A stretch of 64,000 nt of DNA from JAOZTV01 sp965371805 (GCA_965371805.1 CBDUZW010000007.1:1-64000), one strand, 5' to 3'. Positions 25,327-34,774 are shown, numbered from the stretch's first letter. The notes: generated by a model not told the origin, from the sequence alone. Numbers and translations are program-made.

Positions 25327-25933
25327 TTCCGGTATAAAAAGAGATAACAAAGATGAATTAGAAGATATTATTTTTGAATCAGTTGAAAGTAAAGTTGCAT
25401 TTATTGAAGCTGTTTTATTTGTTTCAAAAGAACCGATAATACCTGAACGATTTATGGACATTTTCAATTTTAAAAAAATCAATGATTTTGAGGAATTAAT
25501 TAATATAATTGAAAAAAAATATGAAAATTCAGATCGAGGACTATCTCTTAAGATAAGCGGGGGTGGATTATCTCTTGCAACAAAACCTGAATTCCATGAA
25601 TTATTAAAAAAATTTTTTACAATAAAAGCTTCATCCAGACTATCACTTGCATCGCTTGAGACACTTTCAATTATTTCTTATAGACAACCTGTAACTTTAG
25701 CGGATATTTCTGATATGAGAAAAGTAAACTCAGTTGGACCTATAAAAAACCTACTTACAAAAAAACTTATAAAAATCTCAGGAAGAAAAAAAGTACCGGG
25801 GAACCCTATACTATATTCAACAACTAAAGAGTTCCTCCTGTACTTTGGGCTGAATGATATTTCTGAACTACCTTCACTTGAAGAGTTGACAGAACTGTTT
25901 GAGGATAAAGAACAACCCTCTTTGTTCAAATAA
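25319..25933 (+). CDS. scpB: Segregation and condensation protein ScpB
   Basis: 204 residues. It binds ScpA as a dimer of winged-helix domains in the SMC complex. Family motifs include I-E-A-V-L-F-V-S-K-E-P-I near the start, L-S-I-I-S-Y-R-Q-P-V-T and G-P-I-K-N-L-L. The start is GTG with a perfect AGGAGG ribosome site (25305-25310) inside the end of scpA. Its stop codon abuts the stop of the convergent nfu gene with no base between them. Confidence 0.95.
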   Translation: MTDSGIKRDNKDELEDIIFESVESKVAFIEAVLFVSKEPIIPERFMDIFNFKKINDFEELINIIEKKYENSDRGLSLKISGGGLSLATKPEFHELLKKFFTIKASSRLSLASLETLSIISYRQPVTLADISDMRKVNSVGPIKNLLTKKLIKISGRKKVPGNPILYSTTKEFLLYFGLNDISELPSLEELTELFEDKEQPSLFK

Positions 25934-26164
25934 TTAAGCTAATCTGACTTCTTTGATCTCAGGAATTGCTTCAATCATAGTACTCTCTACATATCCCTTA
26001 ATTGTCATAGTACTCATTGGACAGCCATTACAGGCTCCTGTCAGATTTACAAGAACAACAGTATTGTCCTCAACTATGTCAACAAACTCAATCCCGCCAC
26101 CATCATTTTCCAATGCAGGTCTTACTTCATCTATAACAGCTAAAATTCTTTCTTTCATTTCCAT
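25934..26164 (-). CDS. NifU-like iron-sulfur cluster scaffold (Nfu domain)
   Basis: 76 residues, a stand-alone Nfu domain. The motif G-A-C-N-G-C-P-M-S holds the CxxC that binds a bridging [4Fe-4S] cluster for delivery to apoproteins. E-N-D-G-G-G-I-E-F is also typical. It has an AAAGGAGA ribosome site and its own promoter. It is probably a general Fe-S carrier rather than nitrogenase-specific, as no nif genes are near. Confidence 0.95.
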   Translation of the reverse strand: MEMKERILAVIDEVRPALENDGGGIEFVDIVEDNTVVLVNLTGACNGCPMSTMTIKGYVESTMIEAIPEIKEVRLA

Positions 26165-26189
26165 TTTTCATCTCCTTTATTAATGCTAT

Positions 26190-26218
26190 ATTATACCTAA
26201 TTTCAGTAATCCTTGCAA
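26190..26218 (-). promoter_or_regulatory. Promoter of the Nfu gene
   Basis: Reading the minus strand: TTGCAA (26218-26213), a 17-bp spacer, TATAAT (26195-26190), then AAAGGAGA and the ATG. Confidence 0.55.
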
Positions 26219-26349
26219 TCCAATAAACTGGTTCAAAAATATTGATGAAGAAAAATACTTCACAATTAAACTCTTAATTAAATCTTAATAAAAAAATAAA
26301 CTATAAATTCTATTATTTAAAGCTTGAGGGAAAGCAGGTGTTATATATT

Positions 26350-27522
26350 CTAAAATCCTGCTATCACCCCAACTAGAGCCCTTGTATATTTCCCATTTAT
26401 ACTTTTTGCAATAAAATTAACCTCAGCCATCAAACGTATGTTTCGTCGAATTAGATAACCCAGATGAACGGCAGCAGATTCATAATCAATATTATCATAG
26501 TCTGAATCAATCCAGTTGTATAAAGCCACAGCAAACCATTGGACATCAGTCCCACCCGGTGTAAAGACTAATTCCGCCATCCCACCTCTGGTTTTGTAAT
26601 CCATTCTTGGGGAAAAAGCAAATAAGGGATTATCATCCATTCGTTCCAGGTATTGGATATTAAAAGTTAGATCACCAAAAGATAAAGTGGCATCACCGCC
26701 CCACATCTTAACAGTATTGACTCCTCCTTCATCACCCTCTTTTCCATAATAACCAAGTGCACCAATCCTGAAATGTTCACCGAAATCCTGCGATATACGT
26801 CCAAACAGGTTTTTGTATTTATCGTGGTCAAAATTCTTATAGGCATTTGCTTCCTCGATTCCGGTTCCATTCAGCACTTCTAATACAAGATCAGGTCCCT
26901 TGGGAATACTATAACTAAATGTAAGGCCCCGGTCATAAGCCAGATTGATTTTTGATGTCCCGGGTTGAACCTTATAAATCTGATAATCTTCATATGTTAA
27001 ACGAAGCTCGCGTTTGAATAATGGATCTGAAACTTGGAATTGACCTATTACCACATCGATTCCGGTATTAAATAAGTTTCCAAACATAACAAAGGCATCT
27101 TCCAACCCTACAACCTTACCACGTTCTGAAAAGAAAAAGTAAAAATAATAGGATATATTTTTACCTAATGATCCACCGGATAATAATTTGATATTATATG
27201 GTGTTGCAAAATCTGTTATTTCGCTGTTCAGATTATTATTTGAAAAATAAGCGTCCATTCTTACCGCCAATGGCATACTTCTCATCAGCGATAACTTATC
27301 ATCACCTGTTTCTATATAATAACGGGGATTCGGTTTATCTTTCAATACAAAACCATTACCGGCAAATTCTTCCCCAAATGGTGTAAGTCTGGGAAATGGT
27401 GAATGACAAGTCTTGCAGGATAAACGGTTCTTGCGGGCAAAAGCAGGTATACCGAATAATGCCTCATTAAAAAAACTACATCCAATAAAAAAAACAACTA
27501 TACTTATCAAAACTCGTTTCAT
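26350..27522 (-). CDS. Monoheme c-type cytochrome fused to an outer-membrane beta-barrel
   Basis: 390 residues. A signal peptide (cleavage probably near residue 24) is followed by I-P-A-F-A-R-K-N-R-L-S-C36-K-T-C39-H40, a c-type heme site, and F-P-R-L-T-P-F-G-E-E-F. This start is shared by a family of porin-like cytochromes. The remainder alternates hydrophobic and polar residues in strands and ends in Phe (V-G-V-I-A-G-F), typical of an outer-membrane barrel of about 14-18 strands. It may pass electrons or substrates across the outer membrane. The start has an AGGAG site. It follows the pentaheme cytochrome gene by 117 bp. Confidence 0.85.
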   Translation of the reverse strand: MKRVLISIVVFFIGCSFFNEALFGIPAFARKNRLSCKTCHSPFPRLTPFGEEFAGNGFVLKDKPNPRYYIETGDDKLSLMRSMPLAVRMDAYFSNNNLNSEITDFATPYNIKLLSGGSLGKNISYYFYFFFSERGKVVGLEDAFVMFGNLFNTGIDVVIGQFQVSDPLFKRELRLTYEDYQIYKVQPGTSKINLAYDRGLTFSYSIPKGPDLVLEVLNGTGIEEANAYKNFDHDKYKNLFGRISQDFGEHFRIGALGYYGKEGDEGGVNTVKMWGGDATLSFGDLTFNIQYLERMDDNPLFAFSPRMDYKTRGGMAELVFTPGGTDVQWFAVALYNWIDSDYDNIDYESAAVHLGYLIRRNIRLMAEVNFIAKSINGKYTRALVGVIAGF

Positions 27523-27639
27523 TATTATTCTCCTAATTCACACCCAGCGTTCCTCTGTCAGGGATTTCTATTTTATTTTTATATCAATCATATTTATAAT
27601 TTTTTCATTTATTTTTAATTATTCTCTGATTGTCCCATA

Positions 27640-29007
27640 TTAATCATAGAAAACATTAACTGTAGTAGAATGTTTGTTAACAACAATAATCTCAGCTTCT
27701 TCAACAGGAACTTTTAAATAGTCCGCCACCGGTTTGACAAGACGTCGATAATTAAGAGTTGCAGTAACTGTTAATTTTCCCTCTGCCACATCATCGGGCA
27801 CACTAAAAGTAAATGTTTCAAGCTTTGTTTCCTTAGGACCGATACGGTAATCGGTTCCAAGGGTTTTAGTATTCCACTGCATAATTGTCATGCGACCCTG
27901 GTAGTCAAAATAGGGCATACGGAAAATACGGTCACCCACTGGAACACCATCCCTCTGAACACCAGCAAAATCAGGCTTACCAAGGGGAATGCCCATATCC
28001 TGATATGCCAATATATCTGCTGCAATTGTATACTCTTCTCCTTTAAAGCCCTTTTTATCTACAGGTAAATGATAAATTTTTCCTTTGCTGTCTACAACTT
28101 CAACATGTAGCCAGACTATTCGGTCTTCCACCGATCCTGTTGGAAATTTATGACCTGTTTTCTGGTTAAATAGAGCAACAGTAAATTTGACCTTGCTTGC
28201 AGGTTCTATTTCTCTGATATCCGGGTGAATTCTTAATTCAACAGTACCTTTTACTTTTCCAGGGTCATGTGCACCATGGAACAGATGTTGACGTGCATCA
28301 GGATAGACCTTACCCATTGCCGCAGTACGACCTTCGGCATATGTCATGTGACAATCATGGCATTTGACTCCTTCTTTTGCATAGGGTCCTTCCTTCCATT
28401 CCAGGTGAGTTGATTTTACCCAGATCCCCGCTGGATTTTTTTCATTATGACAGGTACCGCAGAATTCAGCAGTTGACAGAAAGTCTGATTTTTTTGTGAT
28501 ATGTTCCGGAGATTTTTCACCTTCTCTAGGTCCATATTTTAATTTTCCCGGTTCAGATACATAATTAAAGTTATGTGGCACATCTCCCTTGAAGCCGGTA
28601 ATTGTATGGCATATGTCACAGGAAACCGATTCATTTGCTCTGCTATTGGCTCCAGGTTTTGGAGGGGGTACATCTCCAGCAAGAAATGCCATTGGTGTAT
28701 GGCAGCCATTGCATCCAGCAGCGGCTCCTTCCATGGATTTATCTTTTTCGGCATGAGGGATGGCCAGTTTGAAATACTCGATCTCATCCCAATGGTGTGT
28801 ATAGGCCTGAGACATCATGGACTGGGTCCATTGCTGATAAACATCAACATGGCAGGAAGTTCCGCATAAAATCGGCTTCTGATAATCTGAATATTTTCTT
28901 GTCCCGAAAGCTTCATCCCCTACTTTAATATCTTCCGCCGATATTATGCTCACTCCTACTAACATAAATACCATGATAGCAATAATAAAATTATGCTTGT
29001 TTTTCAT
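27640..29007 (-). CDS. Pentaheme c-type cytochrome, exported
   Basis: 455 residues with a Sec signal (about 1-24). Heme sites: C48-G-T-S-C52-H53 (CX3CH, one residue longer than normal), C99-N-G-C102-H103, C130-D-I-C133-H134, C183-G-T-C186-H187 and C216-H-D-C219-H220. Extra histidines (H71-H72, H167-equivalent regions, H241-H247) can be distal ligands. The hemes occupy residues 45-250 in a cytochrome c554-like order; the C-terminal 200 residues look like a beta-sandwich domain. It is predicted to be periplasmic or outer-surface and to work with the porin-cytochrome downstream. The start has a GGGAG site. G+C is visibly higher than in neighbours. Confidence 0.9.
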   Translation of the reverse strand: MKNKHNFIIAIMVFMLVGVSIISAEDIKVGDEAFGTRKYSDYQKPILCGTSCHVDVYQQWTQSMMSQAYTHHWDEIEYFKLAIPHAEKDKSMEGAAAGCNGCHTPMAFLAGDVPPPKPGANSRANESVSCDICHTITGFKGDVPHNFNYVSEPGKLKYGPREGEKSPEHITKKSDFLSTAEFCGTCHNEKNPAGIWVKSTHLEWKEGPYAKEGVKCHDCHMTYAEGRTAAMGKVYPDARQHLFHGAHDPGKVKGTVELRIHPDIREIEPASKVKFTVALFNQKTGHKFPTGSVEDRIVWLHVEVVDSKGKIYHLPVDKKGFKGEEYTIAADILAYQDMGIPLGKPDFAGVQRDGVPVGDRIFRMPYFDYQGRMTIMQWNTKTLGTDYRIGPKETKLETFTFSVPDDVAEGKLTVTATLNYRRLVKPVADYLKVPVEEAEIIVVNKHSTTVNVFYD

Positions 29008-29275
29008 ATTTTCTCCCTAAAGCTATATGTAAATTTTAAAACTATAGTTATATTCCATCTAGACAAACCTATATCAAGTGATCTAATATACGTCATATCC
29101 TTATGTTAGTATAAAAATAAAAAAAAAACAATGTTTATATAAATAAAATTATTTATAAATTTTCTCACAAATCTGAGCATATTAAAACGTCTACGCTTAC
29201 CTTTCATTTTAGGGTTTAAAACCATTTTTAATAAATGAAAACTTGATGTTATCAACAATATTATTATGTTCATAG
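29008..29275. other. Divergent intergenic region between cytochrome and receiver/PPDK genes
   Basis: Very A+T-rich. TTTCATTT (29202-29209) and AAATGAAA (29233-29240) form an 8-bp inverted repeat with a 23-bp spacer, enclosing a smaller GGTTT/AAACC pair; it could be an operator. I find no convincing minus-strand promoter for the cytochrome gene and no small gene. Confidence 0.35.
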
Positions 29276-29304
29276 TTGATTTTATATATATAATTTATTA
29301 TTAT
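29276..29304 (+). promoter_or_regulatory. Promoter giving a predicted leaderless mRNA for the receiver/PPDK gene
   Basis: TTGATT (29276-29281), a 17-bp spacer, TATTAT (29299-29304), then exactly 6 nt to the ATG at 29311. No ribosome site is present. An upstream in-frame ATG at 29266 would lie before the -35, which argues for 29311 as the start. Confidence 0.55.
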
Positions 29305-29310
29305 CCTATA

Positions 29311-32271
29311 ATGATAAACTTCAATGCTGATTATAAACCCCAATTTGGGCTCTTTCATGACCTTATGAAATTCAGAGTTAGAGAAATATTACTTGTGTCA
29401 AGTTACTATGATGCCTTTATTCTAGAGGAGGATGGAAGGATTTCTGAAAAAATATTCAGCGAATATATTGATCTGAATTTAAGATTCATTCCCCGCATAA
29501 CAAGAGTTTCAACTGCCTCTGAAGCAATCTCTTTATTGAAGAAAAAAAAATTTGATATGATCATAACTATGACCAGAATAGCTGATATGAATCCAATGGA
29601 TTTTGGATTAAAAGTAAAAGAATTATTCCCTAAAATGCCGATAGTCCTATTGACTTATGAATGGATTGAGGTTGATCTTCTGATAAAATTCAGAATAAAA
29701 AATAGTATTGATAAGGTCTTTTATTGGACAGGTGATACTCGAATACTTCTTGCAATAATAAAATATATCGAAGACATGAAAAATCTAAAAAACGATATCA
29801 AGCTTGGAGTTAAAGTCATTTTAATAATTGAGGATTCACCAAAATATTATTCGAAATTTCTCCCGATCATATATACAGAGATCATGACCCAGACAAGGAG
29901 ATTGATTTCTGAAGGCGTAAATGATCTTCACAGACTTTTAAGGATGAGAGCTAGACCAAAAATAATACTTGCAGAAACATATAACCAGGCTATGAGCTTA
30001 TATAAAAAATACAAGGATAGTTTCTTGGGAATAATATCCGATGTTAGATTTCCAGTCAAGACAAAAATAGATCATTTTTCAGGACTTAAGTTTGCAAAAT
30101 TTGTGAAAAATGAAATCCCTGATCTACCAATATTATTACAATCTTCTGAAGAGAAAAATAGAAAATTGGCAAATGACAATAATCTGGGGTTCTTGAATAA
30201 AAACTCTGCAAACCTTCTCCATGAACTTTCCGGATTTATAAAAAGTAATTTTGGATTTGGTGATTTTATTTTTAGAGATAATGAAGGACTGGAGATCGGA
30301 AGAGCAAAAAACCTTCAGGAATTAGCTGATAAAATCATGGAAGTTCCGGAAGAAAGTATCATATATCATGCTAATAAAAACCATATCTCTATATGGCTTA
30401 GAGCTAGAACAGAGTATGAACTTGCTGAAAAAATACGTCCAAAGAAAGTTTCAGACTTTGCTGCTATAAATGAAATCAGATACCACATAAAAGCATTGAT
30501 ACAAGAGACACTTATTAAAACCCAGGCAGGAATAATCACTGATTTTAATTTGAACAAATATGAATACGAAAATTCCTTTATCAGAATTGGAGAGGGATCC
30601 CTTGGAGGTAAAGCAAGAGGTTTGGCTTTTATTAATGCCCTTCTAGCAGAAAGTGATCTTAGTGAAAAATTTAAAGACATAAATATAAAAGTCCCCCGTT
30701 CATTTGTTATCTGCAGTGAAGTTTTTGAAGAGTTTGTAGAACAAAACAATCTACAGGAGTTTGCAATAAATACTGTTGATAATAATAAAATTGCTTCCAG
30801 ATTTCTAAGATCGAAACTACCAAAAAAAATCCGTTCTAACCTGCGTCAAATTCTCTTACATATTAATTATCCCCTTGCAATTCGATCTTCAAGTCTTCTT
30901 GAGGATTCACAGATGTTACCTTTTGCCGGTTTATATTCAACATATATGCTGCCTAATAATAATCCAGATATAAAGAAAAGATTAAAGCAACTTGAGGATG
31001 CAATAAGGCTTGTATTTGCATCTGTTTTTTTTAAGTCACCAAAAGAATATATCAAGAATACAAACTTTAGAATTGAAGAAGAAAAAATGGCAGTAATCAT
31101 ACAGCAGGTTGCCGGGAATGACTTCAATAACAGATTCTACCCTATTGTTTCAGGAGTTGCTCAATCATATAATTATTATCCAATTTCACATATGGAACCA
31201 GAAGAAGGAATCGTGCAACTTGCACTTGGACTAGGTGTAACAATTGCAGAAGGAGATAAGAGTTACAGGTTTTCACCAAGTTATCCAGAAATGCCACCTT
31301 TATACTCTTCACCATCTGATTTTCTTAAAAATTCTCAAAACTATTTTTATGCCATTGATATGTCAAATAGCAAGATTAAAATCACCAGGGATGAGAAATG
31401 CAGCCTTAAGAAACTTGATCTTACAGAATCTGAAAAAGATGGAACTTTGTTTTTTACTGCTTCAACACTTTCAATAGAGGATGATATAATAAGAGATACA
31501 GTATCAATTTCCGGTCCCAAATTAATTACTTTTGCTCCATTATTAAAATATAATAAGTTTCCAATATCAGATATTTTGAAAGCAATTCTTAAACTTGGAT
31601 ATGACTCCTTTGGATCACATATTGAAATTGAATTTGCTATAAACCTTTATCATAATAGCCCTAAGATTCCAGAATTTTATCTTCTTCAGATAAGACCTAT
31701 GATCGCCGGACAAGAATGTAATGATGTTAATTTTGATGATTACCATTTTGATGACATTCTGTATACTTCAGAGAATGCACTTGGAAATGGAAAATTTGAT
31801 AAACTAACTGACATTGTCTATCTGGATCCTGAAAGATTTGATATTTCTAAGAGCAGAGAAATGGCAGAAGAGATAGGTAAAATAAACAGTAAATTTATAA
31901 AAGAGAATAGAAATTTTATCTTAGCAGGATTTGGGAGATGGGGAACTAGTGATAATTGGCTTGGTATTCCAATAGAATGGCACCAAATTTCAAAAGCTGC
32001 AATAATTATTGAATCATATCTTGATGACTTCAAAATTGATCCTTCACATGGGAGTCATTTTTTTCACAATATTACATCATTGAATATTGGGTATATGCAC
32101 ATAGGAAAGAGTACTGAAAATGAATATATAGATTGGAATAAGCTAAAAAAAATCAAACCAGTTGAAAAATTGAAATTTGTAAATCATATAAAAATGAAAA
32201 GCCCGTTAGCAATATTTATAAACGGAAAAAACTCAAGAGGAATAATAGCAAAAAGTTATGAGGTTAAGTAG
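29311..32271 (+). CDS. Receiver-domain protein with PEP-synthase-type ATP-grasp domain
   Basis: 986 residues. A degenerate receiver (about 20-155; M-I-I-T-M in place of the Asp motif) is followed by a second receiver (about 165-330) with I-I-E-D-S, acceptor-like I-I-S-D-V-R-F-P and F-L-N-K. Then comes the PPDK/PEP-synthase N-terminal ATP-grasp domain (about 430-800), with G-E-G-S-L-G-G-K-A-R-G-L and A-I-R-S-S-S-L-L-E-D-S. The phosphohistidine swivel and PEP-binding barrel of true PEP synthase are absent; the C-terminal 200 residues match neither. It may phosphorylate or bind a partner rather than make PEP. Its 3' end overlaps the convergent Sua5 gene by 8 bp. Confidence 0.85.
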   Translation: MINFNADYKPQFGLFHDLMKFRVREILLVSSYYDAFILEEDGRISEKIFSEYIDLNLRFIPRITRVSTASEAISLLKKKKFDMIITMTRIADMNPMDFGLKVKELFPKMPIVLLTYEWIEVDLLIKFRIKNSIDKVFYWTGDTRILLAIIKYIEDMKNLKNDIKLGVKVILIIEDSPKYYSKFLPIIYTEIMTQTRRLISEGVNDLHRLLRMRARPKIILAETYNQAMSLYKKYKDSFLGIISDVRFPVKTKIDHFSGLKFAKFVKNEIPDLPILLQSSEEKNRKLANDNNLGFLNKNSANLLHELSGFIKSNFGFGDFIFRDNEGLEIGRAKNLQELADKIMEVPEESIIYHANKNHISIWLRARTEYELAEKIRPKKVSDFAAINEIRYHIKALIQETLIKTQAGIITDFNLNKYEYENSFIRIGEGSLGGKARGLAFINALLAESDLSEKFKDINIKVPRSFVICSEVFEEFVEQNNLQEFAINTVDNNKIASRFLRSKLPKKIRSNLRQILLHINYPLAIRSSSLLEDSQMLPFAGLYSTYMLPNNNPDIKKRLKQLEDAIRLVFASVFFKSPKEYIKNTNFRIEEEKMAVIIQQVAGNDFNNRFYPIVSGVAQSYNYYPISHMEPEEGIVQLALGLGVTIAEGDKSYRFSPSYPEMPPLYSSPSDFLKNSQNYFYAIDMSNSKIKITRDEKCSLKKLDLTESEKDGTLFFTASTLSIEDDIIRDTVSISGPKLITFAPLLKYNKFPISDILKAILKLGYDSFGSHIEIEFAINLYHNSPKIPEFYLLQIRPMIAGQECNDVNFDDYHFDDILYTSENALGNGKFDKLTDIVYLDPERFDISKSREMAEEIGKINSKFIKENRNFILAGFGRWGTSDNWLGIPIEWHQISKAAIIIESYLDDFKIDPSHGSHFFHNITSLNIGYMHIGKSTENEYIDWNKLKKIKPVEKLKFVNHIKMKSPLAIFINGKNSRGIIAKSYEVK

Positions 32272-32875
32272 GTAGCTCACGTGGAATATATTCAGGAACA
32301 TCTTTAGTAAGATCAATAATTATTGAACCTGCTGAAAGAGGAAGCTCTCCTCCATCTATTATAAATGCAATCTCTTTTTCTAAACCTCTAGCCTTTATAA
32401 ACTCAATAATACTATTGAAGGAATTTAATGGCATATCACCTGTTTCATTTACAGATGTTGTAATTATAGGGTGTCCAAGCTTTCCTATAAGTTGTAAAAT
32501 TTCAGGTGTGTCAGGGATCCTTACACCAATTTTGTTACTTCCCTTTAGAAAACAAGATTCAATTGAATAAGCGACTTCAAATAGAAATGTGTATTTACCC
32601 GGAAGTAATTTTAAATATTTTGCAAAAAATATTTCAGGAATATTTTTTACAATTCCCTTTAACATCTCAAATGATGATACTGCCACAGAATAGGGCTTGT
32701 CTGCCCTACCCTTTATCTTGTCAATTTTTTTAATTACTTCTATTGAATATGGATCTCCTCCAATTCCGTAAAGTGTATCAGTAGGATATATAAATATCCC
32801 TTTTTCCCTTGTAGTTTTTTGAATCAATGCCAATTGCTCAGCATTTGATATTGACCCTGATTTTATAATTTTCAA
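32264..32875 (-). CDS. L-threonylcarbamoyladenylate synthase (Sua5/YrdC family)
   Basis: 203 residues. It makes threonylcarbamoyl-AMP for the t6A37 modification of ANN-decoding tRNAs. The motifs I-Y-P-T-D-T-L-Y-G-I-G-G-D and K-I-K-G-R-A-D-K-P-Y fit, and V-G-V-R-I-P-D and T-T-S-V-N follow. It has the short TsaC/YrdC length without the extra Sua5 domain. The start is TTG, directly after the TAA of sppA with no spacer, which suggests reinitiation. The stop lies inside the end of the convergent receiver/PPDK gene. Confidence 0.93.
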   Translation of the reverse strand: MKIIKSGSISNAEQLALIQKTTREKGIFIYPTDTLYGIGGDPYSIEVIKKIDKIKGRADKPYSVAVSSFEMLKGIVKNIPEIFFAKYLKLLPGKYTFLFEVAYSIESCFLKGSNKIGVRIPDTPEILQLIGKLGHPIITTSVNETGDMPLNSFNSIIEFIKARGLEKEIAFIIDGGELPLSAGSIIIDLTKDVPEYIPRELPT

Positions 32876-34585
32876 TTACTTTATATCAACGGTATATGGC
32901 ATTACGAAAGCAGGAAAAAACTTATTATAAACGGAAAGTTTTTTTGTAATATCCATTGGTGAAGTAATCATACTTGTCCCTCCTCCAAGATAAGACATAA
33001 TAAGACTCATTAAAGTTGGTCTTTTCGGATATATAGATATCCCTATTTCCTCAGTATCCTTTATTCCTGATAATTTCTTAGCTTCATTTATTGCTGCATA
33101 CAATCCACCGATCTTATCAATAAGCTTTAGTCTCTTTGCATTTAAGCCAGACCATACCCTTCCTTCTGCAATTGGTATTATTGATCTATCTTCACTCTGA
33201 ACAAGCTTTTCCCTTTTGATACCTCTAGATTTACTTACCAGATTTACAAAATCATTATAGGTAGAATTAAGACTTAAATTAATCTTCCTCAATTCTCTCT
33301 CATCAAATTTTTTATAATCTGAATATATATCTGCATAGTCCGAAGTCTTTAAGATTGTCTTTTTTAATCCAATTTTATCATATAATCCTTTCAACACAAA
33401 TTTTCCAGTTACAACTCCTATTGAAGCAGTTATTGTCTGCTCCAGAGCAAAAATACTTGAGGAGGCCATTGATATCCAGTATCCCCCGGAAGCTGCAACA
33501 TCACCCATAGAAATAACAAGATGTTTTTCTTTTGCAATCAGAGAAGCTTCTCTTCTTATAACTTCTGAGGCAACTGCTGATCCTCCCGGACTATCTATCC
33601 TAAGAACAACTGCCTTTACATTTTTGTCTAATCTTGCTTTTTTTAATTGTGCCGCCACTGTTGTGCTGCCTAATATTTTATTTCCAAAAAGTGATTTTCC
33701 TCCACTTTTTCCAGAATGGATTTCACCTGCAACAAAGATTACTGCAATTTTTTTATTACCTTTAAAAGGAAGCGGTTTTGTTGTCTCTTTATAAACACTA
33801 TAGTTAATAAATTCATTATTTCCCTTGATCTCTTTTATTACTTCATCATCATATCCAATAACATCAACAAGACCAATTTTTTTAAATGGTTCATTTGTAA
33901 TAGGAAGCTCATTTATAAGAGCTTTGATCTTAGCAACATCAATCTTTCTGTTCTTTGCAAGTCCATTTAAGGTCGAATTATATATATCATCTAAGAGTGT
34001 CTGAAGTGAATCTCTATGAGGCTCAGTCATTCCTTCCTCCATAAACATATTCGAATAAGTTTTATAATCTCCTCTATGAAATAATTGAGCTTCAATACCA
34101 ATTTTTGACAAAGAATCCTTTAGGAACATAGCCTCACTTGCAAGACCGTTTAAATAGAAATATCCGCCTTTAAAAAGAAAAACTTTATCAGCAAAACTTG
34201 CCAGATAAATCTCTCTTAAGCCGCCTGTTTCTACAAAGGCATAAACTTTTTTATTACTTTCTCTAAAATCCTTTATTATCAGACCAATATCTTCAGTTTT
34301 TGCAAATCCTGCACTAAAACTCGATATATTTAAATAAATAGCTTTAATTCGCTTATCAATCTTAGCTCTCCTAACCTGATAAAAAAGATCTCTTATTGAT
34401 ACGCCTTTTTTAAGATAAGAGCCATTATTATCCTTAATACTTCCAGCCAATTCTATTCTTAGAATGGAGTTTTCAGCAATTGAAGGTTCTTCATTCATTT
34501 TTAAATAGAAATAACCACCAATCCCAACAAAAACTAATATTACTATAATAAACAATAAAATTCCCACAAAAAAACCTTTTTTCAT
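32876..34585 (-). CDS. sppA: Signal peptide peptidase SppA (protease IV type)
   Basis: 569 residues, the long 67-kDa form with two tandem Clp-fold domains. SppA digests cleaved signal peptides in the inner membrane. Residues 1-30 form a membrane anchor; the catalytic Lys is in G-D-Y-K-T-Y-S-N-M-F and the Ser in D-V-A-A-S-G-G-Y-W-I-S-M. The ATG at 34585 has AAAGGAGAA upstream; an earlier in-frame start would add 15 residues. The Sua5 gene follows without a gap. Confidence 0.95.
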   Translation of the reverse strand: MKKGFFVGILLFIIVILVFVGIGGYFYLKMNEEPSIAENSILRIELAGSIKDNNGSYLKKGVSIRDLFYQVRRAKIDKRIKAIYLNISSFSAGFAKTEDIGLIIKDFRESNKKVYAFVETGGLREIYLASFADKVFLFKGGYFYLNGLASEAMFLKDSLSKIGIEAQLFHRGDYKTYSNMFMEEGMTEPHRDSLQTLLDDIYNSTLNGLAKNRKIDVAKIKALINELPITNEPFKKIGLVDVIGYDDEVIKEIKGNNEFINYSVYKETTKPLPFKGNKKIAVIFVAGEIHSGKSGGKSLFGNKILGSTTVAAQLKKARLDKNVKAVVLRIDSPGGSAVASEVIRREASLIAKEKHLVISMGDVAASGGYWISMASSSIFALEQTITASIGVVTGKFVLKGLYDKIGLKKTILKTSDYADIYSDYKKFDERELRKINLSLNSTYNDFVNLVSKSRGIKREKLVQSEDRSIIPIAEGRVWSGLNAKRLKLIDKIGGLYAAINEAKKLSGIKDTEEIGISIYPKRPTLMSLIMSYLGGGTSMITSPMDITKKLSVYNKFFPAFVMPYTVDIK

Positions 34586-34774
34586 TACATTTCTCCTTTG
34601 TACAACCAATATTACTATAGATTTTAACATATAAAACGCTTTTAAACAATGTTTTTACATACATCAAATCTATCAACTTAGATTATACTCTTTTTTTTTA
34701 AAAAAGTTTTCTATATGAAGTATTAATTAAAAAAATATTGTATAATAATTTCAGAAAAAATATATGAGGCAAAA

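Noticed and set aside
34586..34774. A TPP riboswitch upstream of thiD.
   Set aside because: No CTGAGA-type core or paired conserved segments are visible in the 189-bp gap; only a -10 and a GAGG ribosome site are seen.
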